Positions 1 through 9,770 are shown, counted from the stretch's first letter. The stretch is DNA of 29,215 nucleotides from JAUVDZ01 sp964346325 (GCA_964346325.1 CAYFUK010000009.1:1-29215), one strand, 5' to 3'. The notes: generated by a model not told the origin, from the sequence alone. A program made the numbers and translations.

Positions 1-272
1 TCTATTCTTATTTTGTTAATAATATCACCCAAATAAAACATTGCATCTTTTGTGGATTCTTGTTCTTCCAAATTCATTGCTTCAAACATAATTTTATCAA
101 GTTCCTGCTTCCAGTTATCCGGATGTTTTTTTGCTAAATATTCAACCAAAACTGCTACTATCTTCCCTCCTATAAAATTTTCATCTAATTTGAGCATGTT
201 CATAAATGTTTTTACAGCGGCAATTCTTTTTGAAGAATTTTCAATTCTTGATTCGGTGTTTTCAATATTCAT
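1..272 (-). CDS. Hypothetical protein, 3' end beyond window edge
   Basis: An open frame reads from an ATG at 272-270 to base 1 without a stop, giving 90 residues that begin MNIENTESRIENSSKRIA. The visible part is hydrophilic and probably helical, with charged stretches and no signal peptide or membrane segment. It starts 11 nt after the stop of the 1754-aa gene on the same strand, so it is probably the last visible member of that operon. The 17 bases before its ATG (ATTTAACAATATAAAAT) resemble the leader of the two OmpA-like genes of the same array. I do not recognise the family. The frame is supported by position, spacing and the shared leader rather than by homology. Confidence 0.7.
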   Translation of the reverse strand, partial: MNIENTESRIENSSKRIAAVKTFMNMLKLDENFIGGKIVAVLVEYLAKKHPDNWKQELDKIMFEAMNLEEQESTKDAMFYLGDIINKIRI

Positions 273-283
273 ATTTTATATTG

Positions 284-3200
284 TTAAATATTAATCCATG
301 GACGTTGTGTTTGTGTTGCCCATTCAGATTTTGAAGCATCTGATATGCCTTGTAGGATTTGATGAGCATTATGTGATGATTTGGTTTCAAGTTTATATTC
401 GCTCTTTATTTCTGAATATATTTGTGAAGTTAATTTATCAAGCTCTTTTAGTCTTGCCGGAATTTCATCAGTACTACTTATTATTCTTGCAACATCATCA
501 ATAAAACCTTCTGGTGTATTTGCTCCCTCTAAATATGAAAAAATATGATCAGGACTTGTCCGAACACCACCCTGCAAACTGGCCTTTAATTCCTCAAGCG
601 CACCTATGGCTCTGAGTCTTGGTTTCTCTTTAACAGCTATAATGTTAATGGTTTCATGATTGGTGATATAATCCAAATCTTCTCTTAATGCATTTCTTTT
701 ATCCAGTAATTCTGACAGCCTTTCAGGCTTTCCAGTAGCTGAAATTTTTGAATCAAGTTCATTCAGTTGTGATTCAATATCTCTTTTTTTCCTATTGACT
801 ATGTTAAGCTTTTCTTCATTTGATTTTCCTGTTAGTGAATCCTCAAATCTTTGGATATGCTTTTTATGATTTGCAGTTCGGCTAAAATTAATATCTATGA
901 TTCGTCTGCCACCAGGTGTCTTTAACTCAATTAGACCTTCTTCCTTAATAGCTTTTTTTAATTCAGCCGTATTTATTTTCACTTCACCGTCTTCAATTCT
1001 GGAAATTTGCTTACCTTTGTAAATTATTACAGCCCCATTGCCGTCAGCATAATCCTCGATTAATTTTTTGAACTGTTTAGTACTCAGATCAAAATTCAAA
1101 TCAGCCTCCATCACAGCGAAAGAGTCGGCATATTTTTCCTTTGTCAATACTTTTAGATTTTTCTGGATCTCATCGAAAAGCTTATTCCCCTGTAAATTTA
1201 TCTGCGTATAAAATGAGCCGGTTTCCGGATCGTATCTGGCAGTAAATTTAGTATCCCCATGTTTACCTGCTAGCATACCTAGGCTAAATTCCGGAGACTT
1301 GGCTGCAAGCTCATCTACAGCATTCACAAACATGCGCAATTCAGCAGAAGAAATTCTTTTTTTGGAATGTAATTGTAATAATCTGCTTTTCATAACATCT
1401 TTCAAATAATCTATTCTATCAGATGCATTTAAAATCTCCAAATATGCTCCACTCTCTTTTTTATATTGAGCTTCAGTTATTTGACCAGATTTTCTTTTTT
1501 CCTTAAGATTCTCCAGCATAGGTTTTATACGGGTTTCTATAACTTTTTTGTTTTTAGCAACATTAGCAATTTGTACCAATAAAACTTCAAGCTGGGTATC
1601 CCTATAAAATAATTGTGGTAATTTTTCTCCCGAGTACAACCCCATGTTGTCACCCAGCTTTGTTGCATTATAAAAGAGTCTGGATTGATTCAACATATAA
1701 TCCCTTTTTCTTTCACGATATGTAATCTCGTTAATCTTACCGGCTCTGCGCAATTTATCTAGCTCATCAAGGTTTTCACATTTCAAGATATCCTTTGCTC
1801 TCTTTATTCCGTAGTTTTCTATTCCATCATGATTTGTTATCATATTTACAATCCTGTTTGTTCCTTTTCCACCAAATATATTCTTATAAACACTCATCAT
1901 TTTCTCATTGTTAATAAAAAGATAAGTGCTTACTTGAGGATGAACTGTTGTTCCTGAAAACCCTTTTGCTGCTATACCACTTGTATAACCTAAATCATGA
2001 TTTATATGTGTAACCATCATTTGTAATTTGTCTCTCGCACTAAAGTGCATGCCAGTCTGTTTAGACATTGTTTCAATATACTCTAAAGATGTATTTATAT
2101 TTCCACGAATATGTCTGATTCCATGATCTCCCAGTTGCCTGAATGATGTTTCAACCGTTTGATAAAGCATCTTATTTGCAGAATCATCAAGCAATTTCAT
2201 TAAATTGGCATTGCTAATCGGCGGATCAGCTCCCTGTGCGATCTTCATCATTTCAGCTAATTGTCCCTTAATGTTTTGTATATCATCGATAGCTAAAGCA
2301 TTCGGGCCATCCTTGAATTTATCCAAATGCTTTGTAAGACTTTCCTGTATTTTATCATATCTTTCCCTTCTACTTAATCCTTCTGTATTTTTAAGCAGTT
2401 CATCCATATCCCATTTTTCGATTCCGCGGTTTTTATAAAGTGAATCGGACATTCTTGCCATTTCTGTTTTAGGGTCCACACCAATTTTTTCGCATAACTC
2501 ACCAACTTTTTTATGTACCAATTTGTTTTGGATTTTAACATAATCAGGGTCTCTCTTAATTCTTTCAACCAATCCCTTTCTTATTCTGGCCTGGAAACCT
2601 GAAGGCGATTTTCCATATTTTTCTATATGAGCTTTCAAGGCTTTGGCGCCTTGCACACCTGCTTCTTCTAAAGCAGTCAGCATGCTTTTATCATATATAT
2701 AATCACCACCGCGCATTTTTTTAATTTCTTTTTTTAACTTAATAGCAGCATCCGTTCTTTCGCCTATAGTTATGGTTTTGCCATCCGGTGCTTTTATTTT
2801 TTTTCTTTCTCTTTCCAATAATTTCTTTAATTTAACAAGAGTTTCTCCCTTCTCAACTTTAATTAGTTTTTCCAATACTTCAATTCTCTGTTTAGAATTT
2901 TTAGGCGGTTCCAGCTTATATTTTTTTGCTAATTTATTAATGCTACCTATTTCATCAAAATGAGTAGCCACTTCACGAAGACCTTCCTGATATTGTTGAT
3001 TTTTCTTACCGTAAAGCTTAACATCTATTTTTTGTTCAATTTTATCTAATGTATTTTGTATCCTAAGATACTCAATACCCTCAATTGCAACTTGTCTATA
3101 ATTTTTATCTTTCAGTACATGAGCTATAGCTTCAGATTTGTTGAAATCCGGATTTTTAGCCATAGTTTGCTTTACCATACTGTCAAACTGCGCATATTCT

Positions 3201-5548
3201 TCTGCTTTTGCCAGTTTTTTCGCCTGCAATTTTTCATACTTTTTAGCTAAACCCTCCGCTGTAAAACGATCTTTGATTCTATTTCCAATATAAATAACAG
3301 GTGTGGCAATTTTTTTAGCAATTGTGCGTCCCAAAACTTTATTTTTCTTTGCATTAACTAAACTGTCTTTAAACCTTTTACTTGCCTCAGCTACATTTTC
3401 TACAACATCGCTCAACATAATAGCAGCATTTTTATATGTAACAGCCTTGCCCAAATTTTTTGCTAAATATTTTAATTTACTTAAATTTTCTACTGTTAAG
3501 TAGATAGAATGTTTTGCACCCTGGCCAGCACCCCTTGCAAATTCGACGACTGCTGCCTTTAAAGCACCAAACCTCCCACTTTTCTTACTGATTCTCGAAG
3601 CAAAATAAGCCAATCTGGCAGCGCGAACACCACTGCTTGCCATGCTATAACCTGTCAAAGTCATTAAAAACTCACCTAATATTTTACCTGATGCTATTGC
3701 GTATTCACCTTTTTTAAAATCTTTATATGCTGCTAAAGCTTCCATCATATCTAAAAAAGCTTTTTTATCAGTTAGCATTTTATAAATACCTTTGACTGTT
3801 TTTATGGGATATGCTGCCATTTGCAAGATACCACCTACTGTTTCTCCTAATATTTGAACCACTCCATTTGCTATATCTAAACCAGGCCCTACGGCATATT
3901 CCCCAAGATAAGGAACTTTTCTTGCCAAATCTGCGAGGCCTCCCAATACTTTTTTCCCTACTAAATCACTCGCAACATATTTTATCCCTCTGCCAGCTGT
4001 TTCTAAAGTAGAAGATATCATTGTACTACTCAGAGAAGTAAAAGTATTTTTTATACCTATTTCTATGACGTTACGATTAAGATTTTTAACAGAGGTTTCA
4101 ATATTATGTAATAAGAATGAATTTGTGGTATTCAAAGTAATTAAATTATCATTAACATCTTTGGATAATTTATCAATACTTTCAACTGTGTCAGAATATT
4201 TAGCGGTTATTTGTTCCAAAGGATTCCCATTCTTTCTCATCTCTACATCAATTGTATGAATAGAATCATTTAAAGCACCCATAGTAGGATCAATAGTCTC
4301 AGTAATGTATTTATCAATTGCTACATTTGATTTTCTAGCCCAAGAAGCGTCAGTATCATTAATTGCGATTTCAGTTGCATCGCATCCGGATTGAATTTTT
4401 TCTCTTTTTTCAGTTAATTTTGCTCTTGCTTCTTCTGACAAATTAGGATTTTCTAATAAGCCGTCTATTTTTTGTAAAGCAGTTGAAAAATTTTTCTTAT
4501 TTTCCTTTAAATTCTTAATTGAAGGATGTCCAACATGAGATATTGCACCCTCTACAACTCCACTAGCATCAATTTTTAATTTTTTGTGTCTAAGTAATTC
4601 TTCCTTCCTTTTTTTCAACTGTTCATATAGCTTTGCGTTTTTCTTTTTTCTAAGAGCCCTTTTATCCTTCTTTCCAATTGTCTCACGGAGTTCCTTATCC
4701 CTTCTTCGTAAAACTTGTTCTTTCATAGCATTAGTTGCCCTCGAAATCTTGACGCCATGTTCTGCTACTCTTTGTCTTTTTTCATCTAGTTTTTTATGAT
4801 GTTTTTTCATGACAGTTTGCAATGCCGCGTTCAATCTGTACAGATCTTTTTGCATATCTTTTCCCGCACCTATTTTTTGTCTGACTGCTCCAAAAAAAGC
4901 TTTTTGTCCAATTTTTTTATATGCTCTAATAAGTTTTAATACTTTATTCAAAGGTTTACTTATAACTTCTGCCTTTTTATGAATTGCACGACTTTGAGAA
5001 TGAACTTTAGTTAATTCTTCCTGTGCACGTTTCGGATTACTAAGATTATTATCATCAAATTTATCCCCTCCTTCCGTTGCCATTCTGTCCAATTTTTTTG
5101 TAAATTCATCAATCTTCTCTTTTTGTTTTTTTTGTTTTTCTCTTGCTTCTATCAAATATTTATTAGGCGCATATTGCGATAATAATAATCTGGTTCTACG
5201 AAGCATTGATTTTCTGTAATTACTAAATTCAACCATATCAAGCCCCTTTTCTGAATCTTTATCAAATCTATCTGCAGATTGTAAAAAATAATTAACTAAT
5301 GAATTTCTGGCATCTTTAACAAATTTATCAGGAAGATCATTTAATCTACTATTGAAATCAATAAATTCCTTATTTACATCATTTACAAAATCTTTAATCT
5401 CACCTTTTAAAGAAGCTTTCTCACTAGTTTCGGTCTTTGCCTCAAGCTTTCTGCTAATAGCTTCACTCTGTACACCTTTAACCCTAATACTGAAATAAAG
5501 TGGCTTACTGTATTGAAAAACTTTTTTTTTTAATTTAAAAAATTTCAT
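284..5548 (-). CDS. Giant 1754-aa protein with hydrophobic Gly/Ala-rich segment and HD-type phosphohydrolase domain
   Basis: This is by far the largest gene here and has no family I can name over its whole length. Residues 1-30 carry a Lys-rich start followed by PLYFSIRVKGV, which matches the N-terminus of the OmpA-like proteins of the operon. Residues ~40-490 look like long charged helices or coiled coil. Residues ~500-650 are rich in Gly, Ala and hydrophobics and could be membrane-active. Residues ~1140-1300 carry an HD-type pattern in order: GDHGIRHI, THINHDLG, a later VHP, ITNHDG and GDNMG, which supplies the usual His/Asp metal ligands. A charged tail with predicted coiled coil ends in WINI. 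It starts 5 nt after the 114-aa gene, so the two are surely cotranscribed. HD proteins hydrolyse phosphoester bonds in nucleotides or second messengers; the substrate here is unknown. The frame is certain, the HD call is fairly good, and any role is open. Confidence 0.85.
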   Translation of the reverse strand: MKFFKLKKKVFQYSKPLYFSIRVKGVQSEAISRKLEAKTETSEKASLKGEIKDFVNDVNKEFIDFNSRLNDLPDKFVKDARNSLVNYFLQSADRFDKDSEKGLDMVEFSNYRKSMLRRTRLLLSQYAPNKYLIEAREKQKKQKEKIDEFTKKLDRMATEGGDKFDDNNLSNPKRAQEELTKVHSQSRAIHKKAEVISKPLNKVLKLIRAYKKIGQKAFFGAVRQKIGAGKDMQKDLYRLNAALQTVMKKHHKKLDEKRQRVAEHGVKISRATNAMKEQVLRRRDKELRETIGKKDKRALRKKKNAKLYEQLKKRKEELLRHKKLKIDASGVVEGAISHVGHPSIKNLKENKKNFSTALQKIDGLLENPNLSEEARAKLTEKREKIQSGCDATEIAINDTDASWARKSNVAIDKYITETIDPTMGALNDSIHTIDVEMRKNGNPLEQITAKYSDTVESIDKLSKDVNDNLITLNTTNSFLLHNIETSVKNLNRNVIEIGIKNTFTSLSSTMISSTLETAGRGIKYVASDLVGKKVLGGLADLARKVPYLGEYAVGPGLDIANGVVQILGETVGGILQMAAYPIKTVKGIYKMLTDKKAFLDMMEALAAYKDFKKGEYAIASGKILGEFLMTLTGYSMASSGVRAARLAYFASRISKKSGRFGALKAAVVEFARGAGQGAKHSIYLTVENLSKLKYLAKNLGKAVTYKNAAIMLSDVVENVAEASKRFKDSLVNAKKNKVLGRTIAKKIATPVIYIGNRIKDRFTAEGLAKKYEKLQAKKLAKAEEYAQFDSMVKQTMAKNPDFNKSEAIAHVLKDKNYRQVAIEGIEYLRIQNTLDKIEQKIDVKLYGKKNQQYQEGLREVATHFDEIGSINKLAKKYKLEPPKNSKQRIEVLEKLIKVEKGETLVKLKKLLERERKKIKAPDGKTITIGERTDAAIKLKKEIKKMRGGDYIYDKSMLTALEEAGVQGAKALKAHIEKYGKSPSGFQARIRKGLVERIKRDPDYVKIQNKLVHKKVGELCEKIGVDPKTEMARMSDSLYKNRGIEKWDMDELLKNTEGLSRRERYDKIQESLTKHLDKFKDGPNALAIDDIQNIKGQLAEMMKIAQGADPPISNANLMKLLDDSANKMLYQTVETSFRQLGDHGIRHIRGNINTSLEYIETMSKQTGMHFSARDKLQMMVTHINHDLGYTSGIAAKGFSGTTVHPQVSTYLFINNEKMMSVYKNIFGGKGTNRIVNMITNHDGIENYGIKRAKDILKCENLDELDKLRRAGKINEITYRERKRDYMLNQSRLFYNATKLGDNMGLYSGEKLPQLFYRDTQLEVLLVQIANVAKNKKVIETRIKPMLENLKEKRKSGQITEAQYKKESGAYLEILNASDRIDYLKDVMKSRLLQLHSKKRISSAELRMFVNAVDELAAKSPEFSLGMLAGKHGDTKFTARYDPETGSFYTQINLQGNKLFDEIQKNLKVLTKEKYADSFAVMEADLNFDLSTKQFKKLIEDYADGNGAVIIYKGKQISRIEDGEVKINTAELKKAIKEEGLIELKTPGGRRIIDINFSRTANHKKHIQRFEDSLTGKSNEEKLNIVNRKKRDIESQLNELDSKISATGKPERLSELLDKRNALREDLDYITNHETINIIAVKEKPRLRAIGALEELKASLQGGVRTSPDHIFSYLEGANTPEGFIDDVARIISSTDEIPARLKELDKLTSQIYSEIKSEYKLETKSSHNAHQILQGISDASKSEWATQTQRPWINI

Positions 5549-5553
5549 TTTTT

Positions 5554-5898
5554 TTATATTTCTTCAAGTTTTTTTAATATATTTTCAGCATCTTCGGATT
5601 CTTTTTTTGTGGTTTTATTAACTGCATTTTTAATAATTTTATATAATTTATTTTTTAATTTTTCTATAAAACTCGGGTCCCTTTCTATTTGTTTTTTTAA
5701 ATAACTATCCTGCTTATCTTTTGCATTTTTTATTAATTTGAATATTTCAACAAAAGCCTCTTTCGGATAATTCTTCATAATAAACATTATATCTTCAATT
5801 TCTTTCTGTTCAATAAACATCAATTCTTCCAACCTTTTTCTTAATTCAGATAATCTAGTATGTTGTTGCCGAATTATCGGTATCTGATCATTACTCAT
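5554..5898 (-). CDS. Small helical hypothetical protein (114 aa)
   Basis: A short, highly charged protein starting MSNDQIPIIRQQHTRLSEL. Heptad-like Leu/Ile spacing with many Lys and Glu suggests it is mostly helical and may form a coiled coil. No signal peptide or membrane segment is visible. It lies between the 554-aa OmpA-like gene (13 nt upstream) and the 1754-aa gene (5 nt downstream) on the same strand, so it belongs to the operon and may be a partner or chaperone of the giant protein. That role is inference from position. No family recognised. Confidence 0.75.
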   Translation of the reverse strand: MSNDQIPIIRQQHTRLSELRKRLEELMFIEQKEIEDIMFIMKNYPKEAFVEIFKLIKNAKDKQDSYLKKQIERDPSFIEKLKNKLYKIIKNAVNKTTKKESEDAENILKKLEEI

Positions 5899-5911
5899 AT
5901 TCTGTGATAAT

Positions 5912-7576
5912 TTAAGATGTTATTAAATCAGTAGGCTGTTCCTGTTTCTGATTATTATACTGAATTTCAATATTTTTTGGTGTGTCTTTAGTGGCAACAT
6001 CCACCTCTACTCCTCTGACCATTTTTATTCTTTCTTTAAGCCAATTTTCTTGTGGGTCAGTTAGTTTTTTTGCCTTTCCGCGTGCATAAGCATTAATCAA
6101 GTCTTTCATTTTAACGATTGTATTTATTTCTTTATCTTCAAACTTTTCATTCCATTCATTCCGGAATTGCTTATAACCTTCATTTGCAGTATCAACCTTT
6201 TCGCCATTAGGGCCGACAACTTCGGCGACAGGTTCAAATTTATAACTGTCACCATATTTATCTTTTAAACTTTGAATTGCATTTTTTGCACGCTTCATTG
6301 CCAACTGCTTATTATATCCAAATTTACCATCCAGACTCGCCCGACCTTTAACACGAACAACAGGTTTACGCTGCAATCCAAGCAATTTATTTAAATTTTC
6401 ATCCTTATCAAGTAATTTCCGAACTTCTGCTGTTGGAACACCGGCTTTATCAACACTTGTTAAAATTTTTGTTTTTATATTTGCCTTCATTGTATTTAAT
6501 GCAAAGCTATATTTAGATATGTCGGATTTGCCCGATTCTAGTCCTGAAATAAGATCTGATTTCATTTGTAAATTAATATTTTCAGTTCTTTGGTTAAAAT
6601 TTTCACCATTAATAACAAGTCTGCCGGTTTCAATGTGAGCATCTTCAACTTTAGGCATATTTTCACTCATATATTCTGCTGTACGTTTTCCGTGTAAACT
6701 CATTCTAAAACTGAAATCGGTTGTTTTTGGATATTTTTCATCTTTAAATTCAGTTCCATCGGGAAGTGGAGGCATTCTATAATTTTCACCATTAATCTTT
6801 TTTCTCGGATACCGACCCCAAGTCCAATGTTTATCTGAATAAACTTTATTTGTATCCTCACCTTCTTTTGCCCATAATTTTACAGCTTTCTTCATTTTTC
6901 CATAAGCCGAATCCAAATCTTTCTTTATTATTCCGGCTTTAAAACCAACAATTGGCACAGTTGTCCTTTGATATGTACCGATATGTGAATTTATGTCTTT
7001 TATTTGACCTGGACTTAACTTAGGATTATCAAACATTTTATTGTAGGATTCGTACCATCTGTTCAAATAAGCCTCAACAATATAATCATATCTTTCAGCA
7101 TCAATTTCCTCCGATGAACCTGCTGCTTCCATTCTTAACAAGCCTTTTGCCAAATTAAATTCAGTTTTATATTGATCTTTTAAAGTTTTCTTACAATGTT
7201 CTCTTATTCTTTCCGCTTCAAGATACTTTTCTTTTATCTGATTAATTTTTGTTAATGCTTTTTCGTTCATAAGCCTTAATTTGTCTTTTGCTTTTTGCTC
7301 GTCCTTCATTCCAATTATTTGGCTTGCTTTTGTGCGATAATTTTCCATCAAAGATTCATATTCCTGAGTAGCAGGCGTTTTGTCGCTGCGAGTTTCAAAT
7401 TTTAAATCATACAAAGCTTCTTTGATTGTATTATCCAGTTTGCTGTGAGATTTTTTATAAGCTTCATCCATATCTATACCAGCTTCTTCTGAATTGTTTG
7501 GTGTTTTTTTTGTCCTGTCAACCCCCATATAAAGTTCAAAGGAGTAAAAAAACAGGTTTGTGTCGGGTTTTAACAT
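5912..7576 (-). CDS. OmpA-like C-terminal domain protein (554 aa), paralogue of the 716-aa neighbour
   Basis: The N-terminus NLFFYSFELYMGV carries the signature shared with two other products of this operon. A helical region follows (residues ~40-240) with an EAYLNRW motif and KVYSDKHW near residue 244. A beta-rich middle leads to an OmpA-like region at about 395-500, whose core reads VKGRASLDGKFGYNKQ followed by RA-type spacing (AMKRAKNAI), similar to the peptidoglycan-binding OmpA_C fold. The gene upstream encodes a longer protein with the same blocks in the same order, so the pair arose by duplication. OmpA_C domains usually bind the peptide stem of peptidoglycan; here the canonical Asp of the TD motif is replaced by Ser-Leu (GRASLDG), so binding is uncertain. 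No classical signal peptide is visible. It sits 21 nt after its paralogue and is preceded by a nearly identical 17-nt leader. Confidence 0.78.
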   Translation of the reverse strand: MLKPDTNLFFYSFELYMGVDRTKKTPNNSEEAGIDMDEAYKKSHSKLDNTIKEALYDLKFETRSDKTPATQEYESLMENYRTKASQIIGMKDEQKAKDKLRLMNEKALTKINQIKEKYLEAERIREHCKKTLKDQYKTEFNLAKGLLRMEAAGSSEEIDAERYDYIVEAYLNRWYESYNKMFDNPKLSPGQIKDINSHIGTYQRTTVPIVGFKAGIIKKDLDSAYGKMKKAVKLWAKEGEDTNKVYSDKHWTWGRYPRKKINGENYRMPPLPDGTEFKDEKYPKTTDFSFRMSLHGKRTAEYMSENMPKVEDAHIETGRLVINGENFNQRTENINLQMKSDLISGLESGKSDISKYSFALNTMKANIKTKILTSVDKAGVPTAEVRKLLDKDENLNKLLGLQRKPVVRVKGRASLDGKFGYNKQLAMKRAKNAIQSLKDKYGDSYKFEPVAEVVGPNGEKVDTANEGYKQFRNEWNEKFEDKEINTIVKMKDLINAYARGKAKKLTDPQENWLKERIKMVRGVEVDVATKDTPKNIEIQYNNQKQEQPTDLITS

Positions 7577-7597
7577 TTTTATTTTAGTTAAATGATT

Positions 7598-9748
7598 TTA
7601 TGTTATTGCACCGGGATTGGAAGCCGTTGGTGCAGTCGGCTGATTACCCATTTCGATATCAAATTCCGCGTCGTCATTTGCGGGTGGAAGTATCAATAAA
7701 TCGGCACCTCTTTGGTCATTAAAATTTCTTTTAACAAATGCGTCCCGTGCGCCGCTTTTTGCTTTTTTGATTTTTTTCTTAAGTTCGGCCACAGTTTTTA
7801 CTTTATCACTGATTTTAGGATCTTTATTCCATGCTTCTTTCATCTTTTTCCATCCGTCCGATGCGCTTGATACGGGCTTTGCATCAGGGCCGCTTATTAT
7901 TGAAACAAGCCTAATGTCATAATTAGACTTTGTGAGTTCCGGGTTCTTTCTTTGTAATTCTTTTAATGCCTGCTCTGCTCTTTTTTTGGCTATCTCCTGA
8001 TTTCTTTTCCAGTCACCTTCGAGGCTTGCCTTACCCGTAACAACAATTCTCGGTTTTCTGCTTTTCGGAAATACCTTTTCTTTAAGATTCGCAAGTAATT
8101 TGTCTGTTATTTTCGGCTTGATTTCTTTGGCAAGTTTTGGGTTTTGCGCCTCAGCATACTCAGTCAAAGAACTCTTTAAAATTGACTTCATATTCTCTTC
8201 AATTGTTTTAAAGCTTGGAGCAAGATTTATATTTGTTTTTCCCGAACCGACTTTTGATAAATTCATCGCACCGGCTCTAAGATCAACTCTTGTACTGTCG
8301 GAAGGTAAATTATCTCCTTCTATATTAATTTTTGCACGGCCGGAAAGTTTTGATACTTTCATATCGGTAATTTTTGGTGAAAGAGCTGTTTCCTGAATTT
8401 GTTTAATGACTTCTGCAGCGCTCTTTGCCGTTATATCAATTTTTTCTTTTTTATATATCAGATATTTTTTACCCCCGGCTTCAAGTTTAATATTGCCGAT
8501 TGTTTTCTTTTTGTGATTAATGGATATGGTTCCTTCATCCTTGCCTTGAACCATATTTGGATTTGAAAAACCGATATTTTCAGACCTGCCTGCTTTCGCA
8601 AGCTTGTTTCTGTATTCAACCGCACGATTACCGAACTCAATACTTCTTTGAATTTTTTCGGGATTTATACCCGCGGTTATTCTTACTTTATGCCTTGCCC
8701 CGTCATCCCTGAGCATATCCGGTCTTGGTGCGAATTTACCTTTTTTAGCCTGCTCTCTGGCATATTTAAGGTATCCCTTTAGGTCAGAAGCAAAGATTCT
8801 TTGTAATTCTTCAGCCTTTTTGTTTTTATATTTTTTGAATAAAAAAGGAACCGCAGAAGCTGCAGGTGTGGCTGCACCCGCTACTAATGGAATTGAATAT
8901 GAAAGGCCGGTTAAAAATTTAACTCCCGGCATCGCATCCAACATTTTAACAAAATCAGGCAGAGTCTTTTCATACTTCGTATCCCACTGCGAATCAGAAT
9001 AAACTTCTCTTTCATCTTCATCATTTTCCGCATCGGCCCATCTGTCATAAACTCTCATTATATCCTGCTTAATATTATCAAGATCTTTAAACGCCTGGCC
9101 CCTCTTGGTCTGTAAATCCTGATACACCCTTGTTGCTGTTTTTAAATCGTAAATACGGTCGATCGCTTTTGAATTTTCGGTTTCCCATCTTAATAAATAT
9201 GCACTCGCAACATACACAAGATGTTTTGGTTCAATATTTTTTCTGTATCGTTCATCCATCAATAAACCCTGAAATTCTGCAATTGTAGATTGTGTAACTT
9301 TTTTGAGTTCTTTTTTACTTAATTCCTTATGTTTCAACATTTCTGATAAATCTTCTATTTTGTTATTAAACTCTCTTGTTTCTTTAGCTATTTTTGCTTG
9401 TTCTCTTGCAAAATGTTCTTTTGTCATGTTTTTATTCAACCTTCTTGCCGCAGCCGAGTAATATGAATCGATTTTTGAACGCATCCTTTTATAGGTGGAC
9501 TTATCTTTCTCTCTTAAGGTTGTCTTGAGCTTGTCAACAAGTGAGTCGCGGGTTGTTTTACATCCTCTTTTCGCATAATCAACCTGAGACGGATCCACTT
9601 TTTCCTGTCCGGTATCTACCGCTTCCGGAACCTTAGACTGAGCGGAAGCTGTATAAGTAACGGAAGGTGTTGTTTTACCGCCGCCACCGAAGCTTACTCC
9701 GTGTATAAAATAACTATAGAACAGCGGATTAAAATTTGGTTTTTTCAT
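7598..9748 (-). CDS. OmpA-like C-terminal domain protein (716 aa), paralogue of the 554-aa neighbour
   Basis: The protein begins MKKPNFNPLFYSYFIHGV, the clearest copy of the [FY][FY]S-x4-GV signature, followed by a Gly-rich patch. Residues ~70-245 are helical and contain ASAYLLRWE and EVYSDSQW, which match the same positions in the 554-aa paralogue. A single hydrophobic stretch at ~276-308 (SIPLVAGAATPAASAVPFLF) could span a membrane and is absent from the paralogue. The OmpA-like region at ~560-690 reads IVVTGKASLEGDWKRNQ, then AKKRAEQAL. The C-terminus is an acidic and Pro/Thr-rich tail. The gene follows the 168-aa gene by 22 nt. The frame is certain. The OmpA-like call rests on pattern recognition and would need a profile search. 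An anchoring role at the cell wall is inference. Confidence 0.78.
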   Translation of the reverse strand: MKKPNFNPLFYSYFIHGVSFGGGGKTTPSVTYTASAQSKVPEAVDTGQEKVDPSQVDYAKRGCKTTRDSLVDKLKTTLREKDKSTYKRMRSKIDSYYSAAARRLNKNMTKEHFAREQAKIAKETREFNNKIEDLSEMLKHKELSKKELKKVTQSTIAEFQGLLMDERYRKNIEPKHLVYVASAYLLRWETENSKAIDRIYDLKTATRVYQDLQTKRGQAFKDLDNIKQDIMRVYDRWADAENDEDEREVYSDSQWDTKYEKTLPDFVKMLDAMPGVKFLTGLSYSIPLVAGAATPAASAVPFLFKKYKNKKAEELQRIFASDLKGYLKYAREQAKKGKFAPRPDMLRDDGARHKVRITAGINPEKIQRSIEFGNRAVEYRNKLAKAGRSENIGFSNPNMVQGKDEGTISINHKKKTIGNIKLEAGGKKYLIYKKEKIDITAKSAAEVIKQIQETALSPKITDMKVSKLSGRAKINIEGDNLPSDSTRVDLRAGAMNLSKVGSGKTNINLAPSFKTIEENMKSILKSSLTEYAEAQNPKLAKEIKPKITDKLLANLKEKVFPKSRKPRIVVTGKASLEGDWKRNQEIAKKRAEQALKELQRKNPELTKSNYDIRLVSIISGPDAKPVSSASDGWKKMKEAWNKDPKISDKVKTVAELKKKIKKAKSGARDAFVKRNFNDQRGADLLILPPANDDAEFDIEMGNQPTAPTASNPGAIT

Positions 9749-9770
9749 TTTTATTTTTGTTAAATATAAA

